Assembly: GCA_913060495.1 (NCBI GenBank) | Contig: CAJXRP010000014.1 | Span: 33,358-97,357, forward strand | Direction: 5' to 3' | Source of the DNA: an uncultured Gammaproteobacteria bacterium | GTDB taxonomy: Bacteria; Pseudomonadota; Gammaproteobacteria; Pseudomonadales; Pseudohongiellaceae | Length of the DNA: 64,000 nt | Shown: in pieces, positions 19,401 through 26,365 of the stretch | Layout: every line of letters begins with the position of its first letter | Position numbering within the stretch: position 1 is the stretch's first letter | The notes under the pieces: generated by a model | Database searches by the model: none | The model's input: only the letters and a program-made list of their open reading frames with translations | What the model was told of the DNA's origin: nothing | Program-made: the position numbers and the translations under genes

Positions 19401-21366
19401 TTCGGTGCAGCGGCATTTCCGCGAGCTCGGCAGAAACATCCAGAAGGAAGACTTCAGCGTGGTAGGCATAGGTGATATGTCGGGCGATGTATTCGGTAAT
19501 GGCATGCTGCTATCAAAGCATATCTGTTTGCAGGCCGCCTTCAACCACTTGCATATATTCATCGATCCCACGCCAAACTCAGCGCGCAGCTTTACTGAGC
19601 GGGCTCGTCTGTTCAAGAAACAAGGCTCATCCTGGGAAGACTACAATACAAGTTTGATTTCCAAAGGCGGCGGGGTATTTTCCAGAAAGTCGAAGTCCAT
19701 ACAGATAACGGCACAGATGAAGAGTAGTTTCGATATAACGGCAGACTCGCTAACTCCCGATGAGTTGATCTCAGCATTGTTGCTCAGCCCTGTCGACATG
19801 CTTTGGAATGGCGGCATCGGCACCTATGTGAAGGCAGTTACCGAGAATCACCAAGAAGTGGGCGACAAGGCTAATGATTCACTGCGTGTGAATGGCAAGC
19901 AACTTCGGTGCAAGGTTATCGGTGAGGGCGGCAACCTCGGGTTTACTCAGCTTGCTCGGATTGAATATGCGATGAATGGCGGCGTCTCTCTTACCGACTT
20001 TATCGATAATTCGGCGGGTGTTGATTGCTCTGATCATGAGGTCAATATAAAAATTCTACTGAACACGCTGAGCAAGGAAAAACAGCTCAGCGAGAAAAGG
20101 CGCAGTAGTTTGCTGCAGAGCATGACCGAAGATGTTTCTGAGCTTGTGCTTGCGAACAATTATAGGCAGGTGCAGGCAATTGGCCTGGCTAACTTTGAGA
20201 TGGGTTTTCGCAACAAGGAATACGCCGGTCTTATTTCGTTCCTCGAGGAAAGCGCGGGTCTTATCCGAGATTTGGAATTTCTTCCAAATGCCGAGCAATT
20301 AGAGGAGCGGACAGCGAAGCAGCAATATCTGACGCGGCCCGAGATTTCGACTGTAACTTCCTATATGAAAATGTATCTGAAACAGGTGCTGGTTAAAGCA
20401 GATTATATCGATGACGCCTACCTCGAAGAGTATCTTCATGGCGCGTTTCCTGCGAGCCTCGCTAAGAAGTACCAAGCTGAAATAGCAAAGCATCCACTAA
20501 GGAAAGAGCTAGTTGCTACGCAACTCGCAAATTTCGTTGTGAATCTAGTTGGGCCTAGTTTCATCTACCGTATGGTGGATTCGACCGGGGCATCTGCAAA
20601 TGATGTGGTGAAAGCGGCCGTGATGGCGAAGGATATTTTTGATGTAGAAAAGTACTGGATGCAGATCGAGGCTTTGGACTACAAGGTATCAGCGGATACA
20701 CAGGCCGTGATGATGACTCGTCTGACTCGGTTGTTGCGACGAGCGACGCGCTGGCTACTGCGCCATCAAGATAGTGTGATGGACTTTGCCGAGGCGCAGC
20801 GTTTATTTAGCACTCAGATCAAGTCAATTCGAAAGATGCTTCCACAGAAGCTGCCGCCAGATTTTCAAGAGATGTTCGTTGAGAAGTTTGACAGCTTGGT
20901 CGCAGATGCAGTGCCTGAAGACTTAGCTCGTGAGATTACGCGCTGTGAATTTCTTTTCCCCGCAACCAGCATTATTGACATTAGTCAGACCTGTGGAGAA
21001 AAGCTTTCGACAGTGGTTGAGGTTTACTACGCTGTTGGCGAGGAGTTACAGCTCAACTGGTTAGGCAAGATGATAAATCAACTACGTGTCAGTAATAATT
21101 GGCAGGCCCTCGCACGGGAGTCTTATTTGGACGATCTTGCCTGGCAGCAGCGAATATTGACGGCAAATATTGTTGGGTCAAATATTAAATCCGGTACTGC
21201 TGCTAGCAAGGTACGAAAATGGAGCGAGAAGAGCGTAGCATCTCTTAGTCGAGCTAAGGAGATGTTGGAGTTCCTAAGGGCTGAGCAAGAGCCAGACTAT
21301 GCGATGTTCTCGGTAGTGTTGCGGGAGTTGCAGGCGTTGGCGCAGCAGACAGAAGTTAAGAACTAA
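16492..21366 (+). CDS. gdhB: Large NAD-specific glutamate dehydrogenase
   Basis: The 1624-residue protein is a member of the L-180 class of NAD-dependent glutamate dehydrogenases (about 1600 residues), which deaminate glutamate to 2-oxoglutarate and ammonium. A long N-terminal region with ACT-like regulatory segments precedes the catalytic core. The core includes KVARGGLRWSDRREDYRTE at about residues 818-836, the nearby VPVGAKGGFV, and a dinucleotide-binding region with VVGIGDMSGDVFGNGML. A helical C-terminal region follows. In Pseudomonas this gene is also next to a bat/moxR cluster as I recall. The enzyme is often induced by arginine, but no operator is visible here. It is the longest gene of the window and looks intact. 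Confidence 0.96.
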   Translation: MSEKYLLGHEKLMQLSKRLGKDYSKTNPVDLDLFVTHYFASTSRSDLSERGNDLMYDNLKQAWAFYQQRDSNAPKVEFLHFDSDGDGKGERKGQRSGTRVLVLQNDMPFLVDSIRQALTRSSVIIKYINNSVLYSERIARGAKGAGKLSLIPLSVTEGSTREALICLDCVRLSSAESKLAEKEIRETLKHVAVAVKDYPAMCKQMLSVREALEKSAATIPASQASYDESLEFISWMLDDHFTFLGYEKYCINRKTRSPSIELQENSPLGVSKLKKGLKPKVKLSELSMGARDLILKRKICNFAKSGTRSKVHRPAYCDYVLIKEFDSEGEVSVEHRFLGLYTSSAYFQEVLDIPLLRRKVNAVLEKSGFSQNGHNIKDLMQVINVFPRDELFQISRSQLLHTATEITRIQDLRTSRLFIRRDLYGKFFSCLVYVPKDMFTTKVRLIVQELLQERLQGEEVEFTTHSSESDFTRIHLIYRVPQIELVSYDPGAIEVEMINLIKPWEEHLSKALAEEHADVEARKLYAEYAGCFSQAYKESYSAETAVADILNIERVVSTKQPVVNLSSCASDGQAEFSFKIFSYDEQLHLSNVDPILENLGLNIISEKAFKLQPDSDDRVWLHDFSLYRAKQLGHFTADTKQIFEDAFLAIFNGEIDDDRFNELVTTAEIKWRDAALLRAYASYLKQIQFGYSVVHIAETLSNNRAICQLLIEYFAKMFDPSLSEKERNKAKAVRAKLIAAIDAVTVLSEDSVLRAYLNLFDATLRTNYFQPQDDGVSLKSYFSFKFDPTRISGMPRPTPRYEIFVFSRQVEGVHLRGGKVARGGLRWSDRREDYRTEILGLVKAQQVKNSVIVPVGAKGGFVIKQDATGLDRDGFRELGIACYQVFIRGLLDITDNRVGTKIASPESVIKRDDDDPYLVVAADKGTATFSDIANSLSGEYGFWLGDGFASGGSNGYDHKQMGITAKGAWVSVQRHFRELGRNIQKEDFSVVGIGDMSGDVFGNGMLLSKHICLQAAFNHLHIFIDPTPNSARSFTERARLFKKQGSSWEDYNTSLISKGGGVFSRKSKSIQITAQMKSSFDITADSLTPDELISALLLSPVDMLWNGGIGTYVKAVTENHQEVGDKANDSLRVNGKQLRCKVIGEGGNLGFTQLARIEYAMNGGVSLTDFIDNSAGVDCSDHEVNIKILLNTLSKEKQLSEKRRSSLLQSMTEDVSELVLANNYRQVQAIGLANFEMGFRNKEYAGLISFLEESAGLIRDLEFLPNAEQLEERTAKQQYLTRPEISTVTSYMKMYLKQVLVKADYIDDAYLEEYLHGAFPASLAKKYQAEIAKHPLRKELVATQLANFVVNLVGPSFIYRMVDSTGASANDVVKAAVMAKDIFDVEKYWMQIEALDYKVSADTQAVMMTRLTRLLRRATRWLLRHQDSVMDFAEAQRLFSTQIKSIRKMLPQKLPPDFQEMFVEKFDSLVADAVPEDLAREITRCEFLFPATSIIDISQTCGEKLSTVVEVYYAVGEELQLNWLGKMINQLRVSNNWQALARESYLDDLAWQQRILTANIVGSNIKSGTAASKVRKWSEKSVASLSRAKEMLEFLRAEQEPDYAMFSVVLRELQALAQQTEVKN

Positions 21367-21484
21367 CGCGGCAGATTGATGGTTTTGATAGTTCGCTAAT
21401 ACTGCGTACAATTCAGTTCCATAGAGCTGCACGTTTTTAACTTTGGACAATTACTAACAATTTATAAACCCTGGCGAATTATCT

Positions 21485-22510
21485 TTGTATAAACTTTTAC
21501 GCAATATCCTGTTCTGTCTTCCTGCTGAGGCTTCGCATGATTTTGCCTTGCGGGCGATGAAAATTGGCGATGGTCTCGGCGCATCTTCTTTGCTAGCAGC
21601 CAACACAGCAGGCAAGGCTCAGCCGAAACGGGTTATGGGGATTGATTTTCCGCATGTTGTTGGTCTGGCCGCAGGTCTTGATAAAAACGCCGATTACGTG
21701 GACGCTCTATCCTCGATGGGGTTTGGTTTTATTGAAGTAGGTACTCTAACCCCGAGGCCTCAGCCGGGGAATCCTAAGCCGCGGATGTTTCGATTGAAAT
21801 CTGAGCAGGCAATAATTAATCGTCTTGGTTTTAATAACAAAGGGATTGAACATGCCTGTGGGAATATTGCGAAGCTAAGAAATCGTGGTGTGCTGGGGAT
21901 CAATATTGGAAAGAATTTTGATACGGCGGTAGAGCATGCCAATCAAGATTATATTTACTGTCTTAGGCAAGCCTATCAACTGGCTGACTACATCACCGTG
22001 AATATATCGTCACCTAACACCCCTGGACTACGCAGCCTGCAATTCGGCGACGAGTTCAATAGTTTGTTAGATGAATTAAAAGAAGAACAGGCTCGCCTGC
22101 AAGCGGAGCACAAGATCTACACTCCAATAGCTGTGAAACTAGCGCCAGATATGAGCGAAGAGCAGATAGCTTCCTGTTGTGAAAGCCTGCTTTCTAGGGA
22201 ATTCGACGGGGTAATTGCAACCAATACTACGCTGGATAGATCCTTAGTTGCCACTAGCCCTCACGCAGCAGAGGCTGGCGGCTTGAGCGGAGGGCCGCTG
22301 AGTGAAAAATCCTGCGAGGTCCTAAAATGTATCAAGGCAGAAGTCGGTGAGCGTATGCCTATCATCGGTGTTGGTGGAATCATGTCTGCGGATCATGCGC
22401 AGCAACGACTAGCCGCAGGTGCCGATTTGCTACAGATCTATACTGGCTTCATTTATCAGGGGCCTGCTCTGATTGAGGAAATCCTCACTGCCATCTCCGA
22501 AGATAGCTAG
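21485..22510 (+). CDS. pyrD: Dihydroorotate dehydrogenase (quinone), class 2
   Basis: PyrD oxidises dihydroorotate to orotate in pyrimidine synthesis and passes electrons to ubiquinone at the inner membrane. The N-terminal amphipathic helices (YKLLRNILFCLPAEASHDFA) that insert into the membrane mark class 2. FMN and substrate motifs seen are GLAAGLDKNADYVDA, INRLGFNNKG and NISSPNTPGLR, with the catalytic base Ser at 175/176. The C-terminal phosphate loop IIGVGGI is present. Length 341 residues. The start is TTG at 21485, which matches the family N-terminus. Confidence 0.96.
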   Translation: MYKLLRNILFCLPAEASHDFALRAMKIGDGLGASSLLAANTAGKAQPKRVMGIDFPHVVGLAAGLDKNADYVDALSSMGFGFIEVGTLTPRPQPGNPKPRMFRLKSEQAIINRLGFNNKGIEHACGNIAKLRNRGVLGINIGKNFDTAVEHANQDYIYCLRQAYQLADYITVNISSPNTPGLRSLQFGDEFNSLLDELKEEQARLQAEHKIYTPIAVKLAPDMSEEQIASCCESLLSREFDGVIATNTTLDRSLVATSPHAAEAGGLSGGPLSEKSCEVLKCIKAEVGERMPIIGVGGIMSADHAQQRLAAGADLLQIYTGFIYQGPALIEEILTAISEDS

Positions 22511-22521
22511 GAAGACCTAGA

Positions 22522-22764
22522 TTGAACCGACTCATTTTCTATACAACAAGCGGCTGTCATCTCTGTGAGCATGCAGCGTTAGTGCTGCAAGAATTTTCCG
22601 CGCAGGCAAATGCTCCTGAGTTCGATCTTGAAGAGGTGGATATCAGTACTGACGAGCAACTTGTGGAGCTGTACGGGATTCGAATTCCAGTGGTTAAGAA
22701 TTCGGCGAACGAGAAGGAGGTGGGTTGGCCTTTCGATCTCGAGGATCTTGCTAGGATATTTTGA
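22522..22764 (+). CDS. Glutaredoxin-like protein (DUF836 family)
   Basis: An 80-residue thioredoxin-fold protein with the redox motif CHLC at residues 12-15 in FYTTSGCHLC, and a cis-proline in the segment GIRIPVVK. The lack of other domains and the short length match the DUF836 glutaredoxin-like family that follows pyrD in several gammaproteobacteria. It starts with TTG 11 bases after pyrD. Its last 14 bases overlap the 3' end of the convergent peptidase gene. The substrate is unknown. Confidence 0.85.
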   Translation: MNRLIFYTTSGCHLCEHAALVLQEFSAQANAPEFDLEEVDISTDEQLVELYGIRIPVVKNSANEKEVGWPFDLEDLARIF

Positions 22765-23761
22765 TGTGCCAGGGTTCGAAGCGAACGCCGAATAAATTGT
22801 CCGTAGGATAGCGGATATCGACATAACCTAATCTTGCGATCTTTTGATATTCAGCCGTTTTTGAGAAATCGACGGTGAAATTTTTCGCGCCGTAACCAAT
22901 CTTGCCGATATCGAAATCACCAATTCCATGGTAGGAATGCCCGGGAGGAGCTAGTGATCGTGAGGCTCGAGATAGATTGCCATTAGCCTCTATCGCCTTT
23001 GCAAGGAACAGGTGCATCTGTTTTACGATGCTGCGCACGCCCGATGTCAGAATAACCTCGTTTCCCACATCTTTTTTGATCTGGTTATAGAGTGTCTCGG
23101 ACTCTCCCTTTAGAAGAAAGTGTCCCGTGTTCGAAATTTTTGCTACATCGTTGCGTGGAATAAAGTCTGTGATCTCGGCGCTTATTTTCTTTCCGAAGAA
23201 GCCATAGCGATGTGGATTAGCGAAGAATACTTCCTCGATAAAGTTCAGTTCGTCAGCCTCGAATTTACCAATTTGCGAAAAGTTGCGACCGTGTTGCAAC
23301 ATTTCGTCGAAGCTCATCAGATTAAAGTTGCCGTGTCCGATATGCCTCTCTACGCGGGTAAGGTGCGCAGTGGTGCGCAGTAGCAGTGATTCATAGCGAG
23401 GATCGAGATAGATGTCGCTAGCAAATATTGCGTCGAAGTTTCTAATCTTACGAAGATAGCTTTCTACCTGTTCTTCTTCTAGTTCGGCTACTTCGAAGGG
23501 GATGTTCGGGTTTTGTTGTGGCGCGAGTACCGGTGCTGGGGTTGGGATTCCCTGCGCAGGTTGTACGGACATTAATTCGATAGGAGTAAATTGGAAGGAG
23601 TCTATGCTCTGTCCAGCCGCTCCAGTGGTATTACCCTGATTAACGACTGGCGCGCTGGCAAGTAGTGGACTCTCTTGGTTTATCCGCTGCCACATAAAAT
23701 GGCCGCCGAACGCCACCGTGCTCGCGGTAAAGAAGCCCTCTAAAAATGCTCTCTTATTCAA
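22751..23761 (-). CDS. M15/VanY-type D-alanyl-D-alanine carboxypeptidase-like protein
   Basis: The 336-residue protein has an N-terminal hydrophobic segment (about residues 8-24, signal or anchor), a Pro-rich linker, and a C-terminal metallopeptidase-like domain. Candidate zinc ligands and catalytic residues are His278 and Asp284 in SYHGIGDFDIG and Glu329/His332 in FEPWHIK. These correspond to the SxHxxGxAxD and ExxWH motifs of the M15B family, which trims peptidoglycan peptides. The His-Asp spacing is one residue shorter than the classical VanY motif. The start is TTG at 23761 with AGG close upstream. It is convergent with, and overlaps, the glutaredoxin-like gene. Confidence 0.75.
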   Translation of the reverse strand: MNKRAFLEGFFTASTVAFGGHFMWQRINQESPLLASAPVVNQGNTTGAAGQSIDSFQFTPIELMSVQPAQGIPTPAPVLAPQQNPNIPFEVAELEEEQVESYLRKIRNFDAIFASDIYLDPRYESLLLRTTAHLTRVERHIGHGNFNLMSFDEMLQHGRNFSQIGKFEADELNFIEEVFFANPHRYGFFGKKISAEITDFIPRNDVAKISNTGHFLLKGESETLYNQIKKDVGNEVILTSGVRSIVKQMHLFLAKAIEANGNLSRASRSLAPPGHSYHGIGDFDIGKIGYGAKNFTVDFSKTAEYQKIARLGYVDIRYPTDNLFGVRFEPWHIKIS

Positions 23762-23787
23762 TGCCTGACCCGTGTCTTTCTTCTTTT

Positions 23788-23833
23788 ATATGGTCCGTTT
23801 ATCTAGAAGGACCTAAACTCTTATAGACCATAT
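23788..23833. repeat. 8-bp inverted repeat upstream of the peptidase gene
   Basis: ATATGGTC (23788-23795) and GACCATAT (23826-23833) are perfect inverted copies separated by 30 bases, within the 5' region of the peptidase gene. An inner GGTCC/GGACC pair lies in the same interval. It could be an operator pair or an RNA hairpin in the peptidase leader. Confidence 0.35.
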
Positions 23834-23940
23834 CGTTAAGCGGATTCAATTTTACAACGAAAATGTTGCAAAATCAGTCGAAATCTCTAATAGGTCTATG
23901 AATTTGTTGGCGATTCTGAGGCTTTGCTCTCATCTGGGGC

Positions 23941-24741
23941 CTAAATTTCTGCCGAAGCTACGCCAAATAGACGCTTGGCGTTCTCGCTGGTCTCAGTAGC
24001 GAGCTGTTCAGCCGGTCGGCTGCAGCATCTTGAGATCGTGTACAACACCTCGATTAAGTGCTTCGGTTCATTGCGCCGCGTCTTGGGTTTAGGGCGTATT
24101 GTCCTCGGGAGGAGATAGGGCGAGTCGCTTTCAATTAGGAGGCGATCGCTAGGTATCAATCCTGCTAGTGTTTGCAGGTCTGCGCCGCGTCTCTCATCGC
24201 ATATCCAGCCGGTGATGCCGATATACATGTCCAGGGCTAGGTAGTCTTCGAGTGCCTGTTCATTATCGGTGAAACAGTGAACCACGCCGCCCACAATCTT
24301 ATCGCGATAGCGACGCAGCAGTTCGATAAACTCAGGATGTGCGTCTCGCTGATGCAAAAATAACGGCTTGCCTAGTTCCGCCGCAAGCTTTAGGTGTTCT
24401 TCAAAAACTTTGAGCTGTGATTCTGGGTTAGAGAGGTTGCGATTGAAATCTAAGCCTGTCTCGCCGATGGCGACACACTTATCTTCATTGGCCAGGGCAC
24501 GAACAGAGAGCAGGGCATTGTCGTCAAAGCTCTCTGCTACATGTGGGTGGTAGCCGGCTGTGCAGCTAAAGATTTCTGGGCGAGATTGACTGAGACTCAA
24601 TGCGGCCTCATTCGATTTTTGGTCTGTGCCGGTAACAATAATATGGGATACACCAGCAGCTTGTGCAGAGCTTACAACCTCATCGAGATCGTGACTGAAG
24701 GATTCGTGACTTAGGTTGGCGCCAATATCTACTAGGTTCAT
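23941..24741 (-). CDS. tatD: TatD-family metal-dependent hydrolase
   Basis: A TIM-barrel deoxyribonuclease/hydrolase of the TatD family (about 266 residues from ATG 24741). Motifs seen are LVDIGANLSHESF, with Ser-His where many family members have Thr-His, then AIGETGLDFNR, FLHQRDAH, VHCFTDNEQ and the C-terminal ESDSPYL. TatD proteins are 3'-5' exonucleases on single-stranded or oxidised DNA. I chose ATG 24741 because it gives the family's usual opening MNLVDIGANL; a TTG four codons upstream lacks a ribosome site. It is divergent from ilvE. YcfH or YjjV assignment within the family cannot be settled by eye. Confidence 0.9.
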   Translation of the reverse strand: MNLVDIGANLSHESFSHDLDEVVSSAQAAGVSHIIVTGTDQKSNEAALSLSQSRPEIFSCTAGYHPHVAESFDDNALLSVRALANEDKCVAIGETGLDFNRNLSNPESQLKVFEEHLKLAAELGKPLFLHQRDAHPEFIELLRRYRDKIVGGVVHCFTDNEQALEDYLALDMYIGITGWICDERRGADLQTLAGLIPSDRLLIESDSPYLLPRTIRPKPKTRRNEPKHLIEVLYTISRCCSRPAEQLATETSENAKRLFGVASAEI

Positions 24742-24910
24742 TATCTGACTCAAATGCGGAAAGTTTAAGGTGACTGCTCAAAGCGATCAGAGTCTATCCT
24801 AGCCATGGGATGAGAGCTAGCTGTCGCGGTATGTTCAGAGCAGTCGATGCGTAGATATTTGCTCGGTTTTGCCCGATAATAGCTAGCTAGATTAATAGTA
24901 GGTCATCACA

Positions 24911-25969
24911 GTGGACGCAAAAGTTAACATGCAGACGGAAAAGAAAGCACTTGATTGGGCAAACCTAGGTTTTCAATACCAGAGAACCGATTCTCGCTTC
25001 AGTGCGAACTGGAAAGATGGCAGTTGGAACGCAGGCGAATTGCTTAGTAGTGAGTTGATTGCGGTGCATGAAGGTGCTCCTGCTCTACACTATGCGCAGC
25101 AATGTTTCGAAGGTATGAAGGCTCAAACTGCACCGGACGGTCGCGTCCTGCTATTTCGTCCGGAGTTAAATACAGAGCGGATGGAGCGCACCGCTGCTAG
25201 GCTGCTTATGCCGGCTGTCCCCGCAGAGTTATTCATGCGTGGCGTTGAGGAGGCGGTGAGAGCGAATTATGCATGGATACCGCCTCACGGGTCGGGAGCT
25301 TCGCTGTATATTCGACCTATGCTGATTGGCGTCGGTGAGAATTTGGGGTTGAAGCCAGCACAACAGTTCGAATTTCGCGTGTTTGTATCCCCGGTAGGTC
25401 CTTATTACAAACAGGCGGGTCTTTCCGCTATCAGTCTTGCTGTTTCCGATGTTGATCGCGCTGCGCCTCGAGGTACAGGCAGCTACAAGGCTGGCGCAAA
25501 TTATGCTGGAGGATTACTTGCTACGAAACGGGCGCAGGAAATCGGTGCCAACGAGGCCTTGTATCTAGATTCTAGAGAGGAGCGCTACATCGATGAGGCT
25601 GGTTCGGCGAACATTCTTGTCTGCACGAAAGGCGGTGTCCTGCTCACACCGAAGTCGGATGCGATACTGCCTAGTATTACGCGTCGCTCGATTATGACGC
25701 TGGCGGCTGAACAGTTGGGCATGCGCACTGAAGAGAGGCCTATCGATCTGCGTGCAGAGTTTTCTACGTTTCAAGAGGCGGCCGCATGTGGCACTGCCGC
25801 GGTGCTTTCACCGATAGGCAAGATTTGGTTTGATGGCGAATGGCATGAGATAGGTGATGCTGGGTCGAATGCTGGGCCAACGATGCAGAAGATCTATGAC
25901 TTGTTAGTGGGCATACAGAAGGGTGAGTTAGAGGACAAGCACGGCTGGTGTCATGAAGTTAGTATCTAG
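24911..25969 (+). CDS. ilvE: Branched-chain amino acid aminotransferase
   Basis: A class IV PLP-dependent aminotransferase of 352 residues, the length of the BCAT2-like (eukaryote-type) branched-chain enzymes rather than the roughly 309-residue E. coli IlvE. The PLP lysine is K193 in TGSYKAGANYAGG. Other motifs seen are QQCFEGMKA, the IRPMLIGVGENLGL block and LYLDSREERYIDEAGSAN. It catalyses the last step of Leu, Ile and Val synthesis and the first of their breakdown. The start is GTG at 24911 behind AGTAGG with 8-base spacing; ATG 24929 is a possible alternative. No leader-peptide attenuator is apparent upstream. Confidence 0.95.
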   Translation: MDAKVNMQTEKKALDWANLGFQYQRTDSRFSANWKDGSWNAGELLSSELIAVHEGAPALHYAQQCFEGMKAQTAPDGRVLLFRPELNTERMERTAARLLMPAVPAELFMRGVEEAVRANYAWIPPHGSGASLYIRPMLIGVGENLGLKPAQQFEFRVFVSPVGPYYKQAGLSAISLAVSDVDRAAPRGTGSYKAGANYAGGLLATKRAQEIGANEALYLDSREERYIDEAGSANILVCTKGGVLLTPKSDAILPSITRRSIMTLAAEQLGMRTEERPIDLRAEFSTFQEAAACGTAAVLSPIGKIWFDGEWHEIGDAGSNAGPTMQKIYDLLVGIQKGELEDKHGWCHEVSI

Positions 25970-26365
25970 CTTTTTTGCTGTTGATGACGCTGCCTTTTAG
26001 TAGCGCCATGTATAACTATATAAAGTCTTTCTCGGAGCGGCGTTGTGTTGCTCCTTACAAGAATTCTGTGGCGCCCAAATGATGGTTGTGAGAGTTAATT
26101 GCTAACGCTGCCTGATCCCTGGTCAATTTGTGATCAAGTGCTAGCAATTCAATTTTTCCTGAATAATTATCCCGCTCAATTATTCTTCCCTCAAGCTCGA
26201 TAATTTCCTTAGAAATTGCCGACTTGCTTGCCGAATGACTCCATTCGCGGCGGTGCTCTGGAAATATTTTTTTCAGAGAAAACTTGACCCACCTCCAACT
26301 TATCCTTATATATGTGCGCAGTTTGACCAGCCACAGCCGCCAGAATCAGAGAGTTTTAATAGCAG
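25970..26365. other. 396-bp intergenic region between ilvE and topA
   Basis: The region holds the topA promoter near its right end. On the minus strand one frame stays open for 96 codons, from 26345 down to the TAA at 26055-26057, but has no ATG, GTG or TTG near its 5' end. No convincing rho-independent terminator for ilvE is visible. Confidence 0.5.
26284..26312 (+). promoter_or_regulatory. Probable sigma70 promoter of topA
   Basis: TTGACC (26284-26289), a 17-base spacer and TATATA (26307-26312) form a near-consensus sigma70 promoter, with transcription expected to start about 47 bases before the topA ATG. topA promoters respond to supercoiling in E. coli; nothing here proves that. Confidence 0.6.
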
